A stretch of DNA of 64,000 nucleotides from the NCBI RefSeq assembly GCF_033568475.1, contig NW_027331831.1:1054001-1118000 (forward strand). Direction: 5' to 3'. The notes under the pieces are model-generated. The model saw only the letters and a list, made by a program, of their open reading frames with translations, searched no databases and was not told the DNA's origin. Origin of the DNA: Henckelia pumila. Its lineage: Eukaryota; Streptophyta; Magnoliopsida; Lamiales; Gesneriaceae. Both the position numbers and the translations under genes were made by a program. The stretch's first letter is position 1; every line of letters starts with the position of its first letter. Below, in pieces: positions 44,027 through 56,427 of the stretch.

Positions 44027-47000
44027 ATGAGCTCGAAGACGACGACATGGCGCCGCCGTCGATTCCCCGTGCAGAGTCTTCTCCTCGTGATTGCATTATT
44101 CGCCACTCTTGGCGTTGTGATGCTCGGTATAAAGTCCGTTGATCCATCTTCCCCGCTTCCTGGTAACAATAACACCCTACGAGTCTCTGAAAATGAGGAT
44201 TACTCCTTGAATACGACGATGAATTTTGCGAAACAAACTAACATTACAAAGAAATGCGCGACTGTTGAAGAAATGGGTGAGATCTTCGGCAGAGGATATG
44301 CGGAGGAAAGTCTTAGAGTGAGAGAAATCATTCAAGATCACTTCGCCCGAAATGGTGCTCTCGTTTTCCCCCACTTTTACGCGTTTCTCGGTGGTAGTGG
44401 ACATATTGAGTTCTGGAATTCGTTGCCTAAATGATGTAGTTAACCAGTCGTGTTTTTCCCCACTTTGTTTTCTTGCAAGACACTAGGGTTTAGGTTTTCT
44501 GTTTTAATTAGCCGTGAGTTGGAGATGACATTTCGATTGAAATTCGGAAATTAAGTGAATTGAGCTTTGCTTCTTAGGTTAATATTATTTGGTAGCAAAT
44601 CACTCTGAATCCAATGAAAGCATAGTTAGATTGAAGAAGTCCAAACGGTGGTGGAGTATTTTCTGTTGAGGGTAATCGTAAATGCCTTATATAGTTTGAT
44701 ATCATAAATTTGGACTGATTACAGTAAGTCGTATGCAGCGCACTTGGATCGAACTGTGTGAGAGTTCTCCCGCAGAGCCATTAAAGGAAGTTGGTGTGTA
44801 TTGCTAGAGTTCAAGATTAGTTGAGTAGTTAGTTAATCACTTAGTTCATTACTTGGCGTTATTATTATATTATATTTATTTATTAAATGTATCAGTGTTT
44901 GTTGATATTTGATAAACAACTAACTCCAAGCAACTAACTGAGTGATAAACTAACTAATCAACTAATCTTGAACAAGAAAAATTTGTTGTTCATCCATCAA
45001 TCGATAATAGTGGCAAGCAATAATAGTGTACTGTGTACATCATTCTTTTTACGTACAAGCACTGGTATTTGATGAATAATTAACTCCAAGCAACTAACTA
45101 ACAAATCTACTAACCTCGAACTATAATATAATCTTTTTTAGAAAAATTTGTTATTCATCGGTCAACCAATAATAGTGTATTATGCATTGCAACTATTTGA
45201 CTGTTATTTTTTCCTTGATTCCCTTAGTTGTTATTTCGTAGAGAAGATGATGATAAGTTGTGGGGAATATACTTTATACATCTGCTGAGCTATAACGACG
45301 GACAACGGTGTTGCGTCAAGACAAAATTCTACTAGACAAATATAGCATAATGCATTTACTATTTCTATGATTTTAAAAACAGTCTATTTCTTTGGTCGCT
45401 GATACGGACTTCTATTTTCATTGGGTGAATTAATGTTACCTGAATTGGTAATATTTGATTATTGTTGGAATAAGAAAACTCAAAAGATTCTGGTGATATG
45501 AAACTTATATTTATTCAGGTGCTTTAACAGTGAGAGAACTTCCTCAACACCAATTCTGCAAGCATGGTTTTGTTATTGGAAAGGCCTCAGAAGCCGGCTT
45601 GGGAAATGAAATGTACAAGATCTTAACTGCTGCTGCCGTTAGTGTGATGTTGAACAGATCACTGATAATTGGGCAAACCAGGCATATATTGGTTCTCCCT
45701 CAAGCCTTTCTTTCTGCCTTGGATTTTGGATTTGTGCTTCTTCTTATTTTTCTTCTTTTTCATTATTATTATTGACTGTAACCTTTTGTTTCTTGCTTGC
45801 AATTTTTAAACTCCAAGTAAATTTTATGGTTCCGGGAGGTGGATCTTGTTATGGCGGTGAATGGATTGGTTATTAAGATCTGTGAGATCTTTAGATTTAT
45901 TGGGTATTCTTCCTTGTCTAACTATTTGAAAATCATAGGAAAAAAAAATAGAGGATTTTAAGAAGAGAACCTCACGATCGTTGATGATCAATATGAGGAT
46001 AGTATTCAAGCTGTCATTTTTTATTCCATACCACTTCCTTATATACAACTACAAATGCACATAACTTGATAAACAGAAATCTGCAAAATGAGATCCTGCC
46101 ACCTACCCTATCAATTATCTCATGTTGGATAATGACTCAACAACTTTTATTTGGATGATAAGCAATCTGATAAAATAAATGTAGTCTTAACAATTGATAA
46201 CTATCCCAGGATTCTAGCTGTCATGGAATATTAAAAACCTAGAGCCCTGAGAAATCACACTTTCTCATGGCTCTGCATTTGTTGGGTCACGTTGGTGGCC
46301 CATGACATTACTGGCCCCTTGAGACTTTAGTTCGGCACTTCGGCCTCAAACATGGATGAGGGTATAACAACACGTTTATATCCTCCCTTTCCTCTAATGG
46401 TATTGCTTCTTGAATCCCTTCTGACCAAAATAGTTTCTTGCATTAATGCCTAGGCGTTTAAAGCTCTTCATAATTGTGACACAACCTGTTTATTCTTCCT
46501 TCTATATTTTCCAGTCTACTGTCCACCCAATTTTTTCACCCATGGTGGCTTAGGAGGATCAGCTGGCAATCTTCCCACAGTGTCTTGCAACACAACCACC
46601 CCCAACCCCCCCAACCCCAAAAAAAAAAAAAACCTCCTTTCATAGAGATTGCAGGGCTGATGGCATCAGTCAAGTACTCTGGGTGTTTTAAGTTCCATTT
46701 CGATGGCTTTATCTTCTTGCAAGTCACCGTGAAAATGTTAACCTCATTTTCACTTTTTAAGTGCTTGATTGTGCCGCCGATTGCTCAAACTGCGCTGGTA
46801 ATCTTCCATGGTGCATGTTTGTTGCATTTGGAAATTTCTCCCTATCTATAGGGGGTCTAAAATGGAGGTTATGTTGCCCAAATCTTTCCATTGTGATCTG
46901 GGTAAATGCACAACCCTGCAACGCCTTCCAAGTGAAAGGAAACCAATTAACCTTTTCTGCTTCCGGTGTTTGTTGATGCTAAAAATATTCTTTGCATTAG

Positions 47001-49244
47001 TATAGCCACTTTAATGGATAAGACTGCCCGTAGTCTAACTTGAGTGTTCAAGGACATATGAGTGGCCCTCACTTCGTCTCATTTGACATCCTGGCTTCGG
47101 AAGTTTTGAGATCCTCTGTTGGTGCTTCCCCCATTTTGTCCAACTGTTGCTTCACTAGTTGATACATTTAGTTGCTTTGTACCTTCACATTTTTTTTTTG
47201 GTATGTGTTTATGAGAATTAGGTATGTGAAGCTAGAATCATGCGTCATCAATTTACAGGAAATTGAAGCCATTAATTGGACTGGTCATGTGAAAGAATAC
47301 GATGAAATTCCTGGGTTTATGATACATTTTTAAGTCTAGCGGCTCATGTTGATTTATTTAAACTAATTCATTATATCTTCTAAAATTTAGGGGTAAATAC
47401 CCTTTCGGTGATTACATCTCTTATTCCAACCAAACGCTTACAATGAAAGAAGTAAAGCATCTGTGGAGAAAGAATCGCTGTCTGGCAAAGTATGGGAGAC
47501 ATCTTACAATGAGGATTGATGATTTTCAGAAACCGGCGTTGACAAATGTTATCTGCAGTAATTGGAGGAAATGGCAAGAGCCAATCATATGGTACTGTAA
47601 AATATGCAGTAATTATCGGTAAATTGGCACATAATTATTAAATAATGTTCCAATAGGTTTCAAAATGCTACAGATGCTGTGGCTGCACAGTTTTTCTTAA
47701 AGAATGTACATCCTGAAATGAGGGAAGCAGCTTCTTATCTATTTGGGAAACCTGAAGATCTTCAACACAGGGCTAATGTGTTTGGAGAATTAATGAGGGT
47801 TTTAATCTTTCCTTCAAAAAACATTGAGCAGGCAGTAAATTGGGCTCTTAATGGCAGTCAGGACCCTGATATTGTACTGCACATGCGGATGATGATGAAT
47901 AGGTAATGCAGCACAATAACTAAGGATGGAAATGATATTGTAAAATTAGCAAGTTATCCACTTCTTCTTTCATGGTACATGGATCAAATAACTAACTTTT
48001 TCTATATTTATTAGTTAGAAAAAAAATTGAAGGATTTGTTTACGCTCACAAAGATGTATATGATTGGGTTTTCTTTATTCATGGAATAGATTCATGTTGC
48101 ATGAGATGTCACATAACTTTTACCTATGCATTATCTTATGGCCTTTGGTAGAGACATGCTGGATTTTTTCCCTACTTTTTGCAGGTCAGTGAGAGCAATA
48201 CAAGCAGCCTTGGACTGTGTGAAAAAAACTGTTCAGGATACTTCAATGATATCGAGACCTAAGTTGGTTTTGGTTACAGATACCCCTTCTCTGGTGAAAG
48301 ACATTGTACCAATTTTAGAGGAATTTACAGAAGTAAGTATCCCTTTTTTTATTGCTATGATAAGCATATTCTTCTCAAATGCATGCTAATTTATTGCAAT
48401 ATTACAGTGAAGTAAAATCGCAATGAGGCCTGAATGTCGGTGTACTTTCTTGCAATGAGACATCTTTTAGAAGGATATATGCTTCTCATGTTAGTGTGCA
48501 TACTTTGGTTTCTAATCATCTTTAGGACATACTTGCACTTATGTCATGCTAATAATTATACGCATTCCTGAACCTTGTTGAACTTTCCCTTTCAGGTTGT
48601 TCATTTCGATTACAAAAATTTCGAGTTAAATATTTCTGCCATCAATAACAAGTCAAACAGCTCAAATTTTAGAGTAAAGGACTGGGGCCCAGCACCCAGA
48701 TGGGTAGCCTTTGTTGATTTTTTCCTGGCATCACGTGCTAAACATGCTGTAATTTCGGGAGCTCATCGACGGGTTGGGACAACCTATATTCAATTGATTG
48801 CAGCACTTGCAGCTGCTTGTAGACTAGGTAATTGCCTTTCATTTCGAATTCTGTCATTCAGATATATATTCTCATAATTAGTTTCTTCCTCTGCACCTGC
48901 CTGCAGATGAAAATAGTTCTAGCCATTCTACCCTTAGATTCTTTAGCAGCTTCCAAGGTACTTTGCTTTCAGAGGGTTTGAAGAACCAGGTTGGATGGGG
49001 ACATGTATGGAACAGATTTGCTGGTCCACTAAGCTGTCACAGCCACTCCAATCAATGCGCTTTAACACCTGTTCTTGCCCCTGCTTGGTGGGATGGACTT
49101 TGGCAGTCCCCTATTCCACGTGACATACGAAGGATGGAAGCATATGGCATCAAGCTCTCAGGGTTTGGAACATCTAATGACGACTACCTAAATCACTTTT
49201 GTCGCAGGAGGAAGACCCCGGTGGTTTCTGTCCCTCTTAATTGA
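44027..49244 (+). CDS. Type II membrane protein, putative Golgi glycosyltransferase-like (551 aa, seven exons)
   Basis: Exons 44027-44354, 45519-45681, 47391-47591, 47657-47902, 48185-48332, 48596-48827 and 48907-49244 join in phase to 1656 nt. Residues 8-12 are basic (WRRRR) and 14-35 hydrophobic: a type II signal anchor with the bulk in the lumen. Possible N-glycosylation sites follow (NNT, NTT, NIT). Conserved-looking blocks are GLGNEMYKILTAAAVSVMLN (from 136), YPFGDYISYSNQT, LHMRMMMNR, LVLVTDTPSLV and a late SGAHRRVGTTYIQLIAALAA. The early Gly-rich block, the H-x-R motif and the late Ser/Gly-rich block recall the layout of GT-B fucosyltransferases, but I do not recognise the exact family and the enzyme role is inferred. 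All introns are GT-AG except the second (45682-47390), which appears to be GC-AG. Confidence 0.85.
45682..47390 (+). other. Long second intron of the glycosyltransferase-like gene
   Basis: 1.7 kb with a GC donor (ACCAG|GCATAT) and a TTTAG acceptor. The middle (46240-46980) has higher complexity than the other introns and may be old transposon debris, but no protein domain could be read. It includes a run of about a dozen A at 46619. Confidence 0.6.
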
Positions 49245-49744
49245 GTTTGGGAGTACTTGGATTGTGTGTTGTGCATTTGCCTATTCACTATCGTGCTTCT
49301 CTACGACTCTGTCACCCCTTGGCCATGCTGAATCCAAAACCAACACCACTCGGTGCTTCTCAAAGGATCGCGTTTCTCCGCCGTGTAAGTCCCATTCTTC
49401 TCCAAGTCATGCACGGAACACGACTCGGTGCACCGAGGTATATCTTAATTAATTATGGGTTCGTGTTCTTACTTCTCTAATTATTTTTCAACAGTTATCG
49501 ACTTTGTTCTATCATTATTTTCTATAGTCGGCCAGCTTCAATCTTGACATATAAATACGTTAGTTTTTTCTATAAATTTCTATTTTTGTCTGACTTGTTA
49601 AACTAATCAAGAAAAAACTAAAATTGATAATCGCATAATACTACTGTGGTAAAATTAATGTTTTTACTCTTAAAAAAAATGTTTTCGTATGTATTACGAA
49701 AATCTTCCATAATTTACCATTGCATGTATGATGATTGATTTTCC

Positions 49745-51660
49745 ATTCGAAAAAACGACAAATGAAACGACCTTTAAAATGGTCCACACATTTTTTTATA
49801 CTTCAACGTGTGTATTTCTTTGCTTATTATGTAAGTTGGAGAAATAATGATGCTGAATGCAAGAGTAGCAAACTGTGATAAAACAAGCACTCATCTAAGT
49901 TCAGAAATCCTAAACGACATGCAATCATCGTATGCATATGATGCTCCAGAATTTTTGGATGAATATATAAATAGATAATTTAGACCACTTTAAACAATAA
50001 CGTATGCATATGATGCACCATATAAAGGTCAATGCAGAGGACAAACCTCTCAGTATTTATTCACTTCTTTTTAAAGAAGCAGCAATGAGCCAGAGAAAAA
50101 AGCATTTTTTTTTTTAAAAAAATAGTGTTTTTCTTAAAAACTTAGGTGTTTGTTTACAACAACACTTTTTTAGAAAGCTTTTATTTAAGTACAAATAATT
50201 GATTTTTTAAAAGTCAGAAATTTTGACTTTTTTTTTGTTAAAAAAATCATTTTTTCAACATTTATTCAAACGTTAAAATCATTTTTTTTTTTTTTATAAA
50301 AATATTTTAAAAACTGAATTTATTTAATTGTTTTTTTTAAGCAAATGACTTTTGTATCCAAACTATGAATAAGGTATAAAATCGCATTTGAAAAAGGAGC
50401 GGTGGCAAAAATCGTATAATGATTCCAAATTTATTGGCTTTTAATGCAGATTTGGAATAGACTATCCATGCTTCATATATGGACGTTAAAATCACAATAT
50501 GCTATTCATTAACGAGGATCCTAAATTATCAGGGACAATGACAGATTGCAGGAGAATAAACTAATGGTAATTAACAGTGAATGAAAAAGTGAAGTATTCC
50601 TCGTTTATCATTACAAGTTCATGAATCTAGAATAGAAATTCTTATTTATCATTACAAGTTCATTTATACAGAAAGATACATACAAATTTATTGCAATTAT
50701 AATCGTACAAGTAGAGTTAATTGAAAAAGAAGTAGAGAAACATTATCCAAATAAAAGTACAATCTTGTCATGCCCAGTGTACTTGGACACTGTATGCCAA
50801 GGCCATGTGTTATACCCCGACCGCCCGGTTGGGATAGCATAGACTGCTCCGTGTTATACAAGAGATTTTATGAATGCAACACTCCTTTTTCTAATGTCAA
50901 CTGGGTCTATCTTCCTTGTTCAATAAATGTATTGACACTTAACTGAAAATACATCGGTAGTAAACATTTCTATGATCCGTGTTCCCACACAAAATTACTA
51001 TAATTTAACTATGGGATACCATTGGCCAAGGATGCGTTGATACAGTGACAAGGATGAGATCACAAGATCTAAGAGGTTTTGGGTTCGAATCGATACCATC
51101 TATCCACATAAGAATACTATGCTTGGTATAAATCTTAAACATGACTGTCCACCATTTGGAAATGGTGAACTTTTTCTCCAGAGACCAATGAATCAAAACA
51201 AAAGCCATTATTTTGGGACTTGACTTCATTTCGCACATTTCTTAAATAGTTCTTACTCCAATGAGCCGAATCAGCCTATCTAATTTTTAAACCTAAAGAG
51301 CTATTCTTAGGCAGTGTTTGTTAGAGCTTTTAGAAAGCACTTTTTAGTTTTTCCTACACAAAATTTCAAAATTTTGTGAAAATTTTTTTCCAATCGAATG
51401 ATGCCATTGGTTCAAAAATTCCATAGACAAGAGGATATGCAGAGGTATTTAAGATACATTCATCCATAGATTAAACATGCCAACAATTTCACAATACTTA
51501 AGCATGAAGCAGTATTTTCACTTTGTTCTGCCAAAATCCTCATTTTACCTGAAGAACAAACAAGCTCACAGATATATGTACTGCAGAGGACACTAAGAAT
51601 ATCCCGTTTCAATTCAAAATTTAAGAAACTCTCTGACTCGATACAACTACACAAGGCACG
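49745..51660. repeat. Second copy of the HD-ZIP IV upstream segment
   Basis: Diverged, shorter copy of 38985-41880 (matched blocks listed there). It lies downstream of the glycosyltransferase-like gene. No HD-ZIP coding exon is attached: the sequence to its left is that gene's 3' flank. A homopolymer-rich insert (50095-50365) is specific to this copy. Confidence 0.75.
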
Positions 51661-52639
51661 TAGCTGAAGGCGACTGGGACAATTTTTTCTTGTAGTTTTT
51701 TTCTAAAATTGCACAATTGAATGGAATTTCACTGCCTGCTCCAGATTGAATTTGAAATTTTGAATAATAAGTTATAAGTTTATACACAGTTGAAGCATGA
51801 TTAGCTTTTCCCACAAATTCATCGTTTCTTCCGTTAATCATATCCTACCTCAGGGGCCGCCATGTTGTGCCGTCTAAAATCCATTTCCACTGGCTTCTGC
51901 AATCTCTACCCCAGCAACAAGCGGTTTCTTCCTCAGCTTCTCCCATGTCAACGTAGCCAAGTCGGTGATGTCACAACAAACAGGATGAATTCTTATAAAC
52001 CTTAAAAGTATGAGTAGAGATTGTATGATGATGATTCCTATTGATGTAGTTCTATAAGGATATAACCCCAAAATCTATTGGAGACACCATTTCAAAAAAT
52101 AAAAAGTAGATAGATCATAATTGATGGTGGCAAAACGAGTAACTAGACAGCCAAGAATGTACCATGACACCATCTCAATAATATACCTCTGAATCAAAGC
52201 TTTCCAGTGCAGAATAAATTTATATGAATTACACTCGATAAATTCTAGCTTCTCCTATTCAAGTGACACCAGTACTAATCCTCTGAAAATAATGAATAGC
52301 AGCGATGACGCGGGGTCCCTATCAGAAAAACAAGATGAAACACTCAACCACTTGATGTCCAAATATCATTAAGCAACAGGTATGAGGACCAATGCACAAC
52401 ACTAGCAGATCATAGACAAATAACAAACCATATAATTCACTAACGAGTTTCAAAACTCGACCAACAAATAAAAGAAATTAATCCACTACAAAGCTACTAT
52501 AAATTGTATCATCAGAGATCAATATAAAGTGTACGTTTTAGGAATCCATTGTATCTTTAAATAACCACATGCTCTGTCATAAATTATTCCAGAGAATGAG
52601 TAGCGATTTATAAAGAAAGCAAAATTAAACACTCAACCA
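51661..52639. other. Intergenic DNA with one possible old exon fragment
   Basis: Mostly AT-rich. On the minus strand 51876-51985 reads LATLTWEKLRKKPLVAGVEI and then AEASGNGF before a stop. This has protein-like composition without simple repeats, but I do not recognise it. No BolA-like sequence, the missing part of the SufE gene to the right, was found here. Confidence 0.35.
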
Positions 52640-53065
52640 TGCTAGGTTGGCAAATGATGGTGATTGGCTGAAGTTGGGATGATGGCAGGTGGAAGTAGGG
52701 GAAGCAATTAAATGCATCGGCATTTAATTGACGCGTAGAGGACGCGTCATTCCCCTTCAGTTTAGATATCCCAGAGCGAGAGAGCAAAAAAAAAGAGAGT
52801 TAAGAAAAAAGAGTTTCTTGGGTTTTTCTTGAGTATTCTCTTGTGTGAGTTAGAGAAGTATTTCTCGGTAATACTCGGGTGTTGGGATCGTGTGAGAGAT
52901 ATAGTGTTTTGTACACACTTGTAATATTTCTCCGGTAATAAATATTTGCAGCAGCTCCATGGACGTAGCCTATATTGGGTGAACCACGTAAATTTTTGGT
53001 GTTCTTATTGATTATTTTATTCCGCAATTATTATCGTCATGATCACTCCGGCATAATTCATAACA
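52640..53065 (+). repeat. 5' LTR of the 4.2 kb Copia element, TATA box lost
   Basis: Compared with the 3' LTR it lacks about 24 bases between gaggacgcgt and tccccttcag (near 52748). The missing part is the palindrome GGAGCTCTATAAATAGAGCTCC that carries the TATA box in the 3' LTR (about 56541-56562). Confidence 0.9.
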
Positions 53066-53067
53066 AC

Positions 53068-53080
53068 TGGTATCAGAGTT
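53068..53080 (+). other. Primer binding site (initiator tRNA-Met), 4.2 kb Copia element
   Basis: TGGTATCAGAGTT, two bases after the 5' LTR. Confidence 0.9.
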
Positions 53081-53206
53081 GTTACGGTGTCCGGGAGGCT
53101 TGGTGAAAAATTTCTTAAAATTCTGAGTATGCTCTGTGGTTGTAGCTTTGTCTGATCTTCCACATCAGAAAAGATTTTTTGAAATTTTATTAAGGCAGTA
53201 GAAGCG

Positions 53207-54568
53207 ATGGCCGGAAATGACGGATCGGGACCTGGAATCAATAAGTTCGACGGTACAGATTTCACGTTTTGGCGGTTACAGATTAAAGATTATCTGTATA
53301 GCAAGAAGCTACATCAACATCTATCTGGGGTGAAGCCAGAAAAGATGAAGGATGATGAGTGGGAGCTTCTTGACCGACAAGTGTTAGGGGTAATACGATT
53401 GACCCTAACAAAGAACGTGGCACACAACGTGGCGGAGGCAAAAACTACGGAGGAGATGATGTCCATTTTGTCGGACATGTATGAGAAGCCATCAGCAAAT
53501 AATAAAGTGTTCATCATGAAAAAGTTATTCAACTTGAAGATGGAGGAAGGTGCTTCGGTGGCGGCACACATCAATGAATTCAACACGATTGTTTCTCAGC
53601 TAACATCGGTTGAAATTAAATTTGATGATGAGATTCGAGCACTTATTCTTTTGGCGTCTTTACCAAATGTTTGGGAGCCGATGCGGGCAGCGGTTAGCAA
53701 TTCTGCTGGAAAAGGAAAGTTAGAATTCAATGATGTCAGAGATCGAATCCTTGGTGAAGAAGATCGCAGGAGGGATTCGGGAGAAGCAACATCATCGAGA
53801 TCTGCCCTAAATCTCAAAAACAGAAGTAGGGGCAGAAGTGCTGAAAAGAATTCTAACCGATGGCGTGGCAGATCCAAATCAAGAAGTGAAAAAGACAAAA
53901 ATACATTCGAAAAGAAATTAAAATGCTGGAGCTGTGGTGAAACTGGCCACATGAAAAAGGACTGCAGATCACCCAAGAATAATGCAAATGCTGTTACTGA
54001 GGATGTACATGATGCCTTAGTACTATCCATGGAAAGCCCGGTTGATTCTTGGGTTATGGATTCGGGAGCTTCATTTCATACCACCGGTAATCGTGAGGTA
54101 TTCAGTAATTACACTGCTGGTAATTACGGAAAATTTTTCCTGGCTGATGGAAAACCGTTGAAAATAGCTGGTATGGGTGATATCAGTTTGAAAATGTCAA
54201 ACGGATCCATCTGGAAGCTCAACAAAGTAAGACATGTACCAAAGTTGACCCGGAATCTGATCTCAGTGGGACAGCTCGATGACGAAGGTCATAAAGTGAT
54301 CTTTGGTGATGGCTCTTGGAAAGTGAGCAAAGGAGCCATGATTATTGCTCGAGGAATGAAAACTGAAACCCTGTACATGACTTCCAGTTGCAGAGACATG
54401 TTAGCAGCTGTGGATGCTGGAGCTAACTCAAGTCTATGGCATTGTAGACTTGGACATATGAGTGAGAAAGGAATGGAGATGCTGATGTCAAAAGGGAAGC
54501 TACCGGAGTTAAAGCAGTCGAACACAAACTGTGTGAAAGTTGTGTTCTTGGAAAACAGAAAATGGTGA
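53207..54568 (+). CDS. Copia gag and protease, truncated by a frameshift (453 codons)
   Basis: Starts MAGNDGSGPGINKFDGTDFT. The Copia gag domain spans residues 10-190, and an Arg/Ser-rich basic segment follows. An intact CX2CX4HX4C knuckle (CWSCGETGHMKKDC) lies near residue 244, and an intact protease site (WVMDSGASFHTT) near residue 283. GAG-pre-integrase (LWHCRLGHMSEKGMEML) is followed by an extra TG near 54530 that shifts the frame before the CX2C half of the motif, and translation ends at 54568. Gag and protease look functional; pol downstream is not. Confidence 0.85.
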   Translation: MAGNDGSGPGINKFDGTDFTFWRLQIKDYLYSKKLHQHLSGVKPEKMKDDEWELLDRQVLGVIRLTLTKNVAHNVAEAKTTEEMMSILSDMYEKPSANNKVFIMKKLFNLKMEEGASVAAHINEFNTIVSQLTSVEIKFDDEIRALILLASLPNVWEPMRAAVSNSAGKGKLEFNDVRDRILGEEDRRRDSGEATSSRSALNLKNRSRGRSAEKNSNRWRGRSKSRSEKDKNTFEKKLKCWSCGETGHMKKDCRSPKNNANAVTEDVHDALVLSMESPVDSWVMDSGASFHTTGNREVFSNYTAGNYGKFFLADGKPLKIAGMGDISLKMSNGSIWKLNKVRHVPKLTRNLISVGQLDDEGHKVIFGDGSWKVSKGAMIIARGMKTETLYMTSSCRDMLAAVDAGANSSLWHCRLGHMSEKGMEMLMSKGKLPELKQSNTNCVKVVFLENRKW

Positions 54569-56355
54569 GCTTTTCGAAAGGCGGTAGAGAACCGAAACCA
54601 GCAAAGTTGGAGCTGGTTCATACTGACGTGTGGGGGCCATCTCCTGTGACATCCCTTGGAGGCTCACGATATTATGTCACATTTATCGATGATTCGAGCA
54701 GGAAGGTCTGAGTTTATTTTTTGAAAAATAAATCTGATGTTTATGAAACCTTTAAGAGGTAGAAAGTCATGGTGGAAAATGAGACCAACTTGAAAGTGAA
54801 GTATTTACGGTCTGATAACGGAGGAGAATATGAAGATTTTGAGTTCAAGAAGTATTGTGCACAGAACGGGATCAAGATGGAGAAAACCATTCCTAGTACA
54901 CCTCAACAGAATGGCGTGGCTGAAAGAATGAACAGAACCCCGAATAAGAGAGCCAGGAGCATGAGATTGCACGCTGGACTGCCGAAATCATTCTGGGCTG
55001 ATGCAGTTAACACTGCAGCGTATCTGATCAACAGAGGACCTTCGGTACCACTTGATTGCAGAATACCAGAGGAGGTCTGGAGCGGCAAAGGAGTAAACCT
55101 TTCGTTCTTGAAAGTGTTTGGTTGTCTCTCATATGTTCACATCGATTCAGCCAGCAGAACGAAGCTTGATCCGAAATCAAAGAAGTGTTTCTTTATTGGT
55201 TATGGAGAAAATGAGTTTGGTTATCGGTTCTGGGATGACCAAAATCTAAAGATCATTCGGAGCAAAGATGTCATTTTCAATGAGCAAGTTTTGTACAAGG
55301 ACAAATCAGACATTCCAGCTGGAGATAAATGTCCTGAATTCAAGAAGACAGATGAAGTACCATTGATGGATATTCCTATGAATGAGTCGGAGGATAGTAA
55401 CCAGGAAGAAGAAACTGCACAAGAAGTTGACCCACAAACTCCGGTAATTGAACTCAAGAGATCGTCAAGAACAATCAGACCACCTCAGAAATACTCCCCT
55501 GCACTTCACTATATTTTGCTGACTAATAAAGGTGAACCGGAGACCTTTGAAGAAGCGATGCAAAATGATGATTCAACCAAGTGGGAGTTAGCAATGGAAG
55601 ATGAAATAGATTCACTGTCATCCAATCAGACATGGGAGTTGACGGAACTTCCGAAAGGCAAGAAGACATTACACAATAAGTGGGTGTACCGGATCAAAAA
55701 AAAAGTTGATGGTAGCAAGCGGTACAAAGAAATCCTTGTTGTAAAAGGTGAAAAAGAAGTCATTGATTACACTGATATTTTCTCTCTGGTGGTAAAGTTA
55801 ACTACTATCAGGACTGTACTTGGATTGATGGTAAAAAAAGATTTGCATCTGGAGCAGTTAGATGTAAAGACTGTATTTCTTCATGGTGAGCTAGATGAAG
55901 AAATGTATCAATCACAGGGATTTGAAGTACGAGGGAAAGAGAAAATGATGTGCAAACTTCATAAAAGCTTGTACGGTCTCAAACAAGCTACAATACAGTG
56001 GAACAAGAAGTTTGATGGTGTAATGAATAATGATGGTTTCCCGAGGTATCATGCTGATCACTGGTGTTATGTGAAGCTTGATGGTTCTTATATCATGTTA
56101 CTGGTATATGTAGATGATATGTTGATAGCAGGAGTTTGTCTGAAGGAGATTGATAAACTAAAGATAGAATTTGCTATGAAGGATTTGGGTGCTGCAAAAC
56201 AAATCCTTGGAATCAGGATCCTTAGAGATCAGGTGAATGGAGTCTTGAAGCTTGAGAAGATTCCTGAAAGTAAAAATTCTGCTGATATGTTTACGAAGGT
56301 GGTGACCACTGATAAACTGAAGTTGTGCTCGACTTCAGTTGGACTACAAGCGTAA
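54569..56355 (+). pseudogene. Copia integrase and RT remnant, RNase H deleted
   Basis: The frame resumes with the integrase start (HTDVWGPSPV), broken by TGA near 54709 and TAG near 54760, each where Trp is expected. From 54769 it is open: SDNGGEYEDFEF, STPQQNGVAERMNRT, then RT with QLDVKTVFLHGELDEEMYQS and LLVYVDDMLIAG. After LGIRILRDQVNGVLKLE the frame jumps in phase to KIPESKNSADMFTKVVT, the tail that normally follows RNase H. About 200 codons, including the RNase H catalytic residues, are missing. Confidence 0.88.
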
Positions 56356-56427
56356 ATAAAGAAGGCATGAGCTGCTGTATTGACTGTGTGAAGCCATGAT
56401 TGAAATCAAGTCTTGAAGTGGGAGATT

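Noticed and set aside
49241..49480. Extra exon after the glycosyltransferase-like stop codon
   Set aside because: The frame is unrelated to the gene and no splice signals link it; treated as 3' UTR or flank.
51874..52071. BolA part of the truncated SufE gene
   Set aside because: The readable segment has none of the BolA features expected (a His-containing H-x-G region and a late R-H-R-L-like motif).
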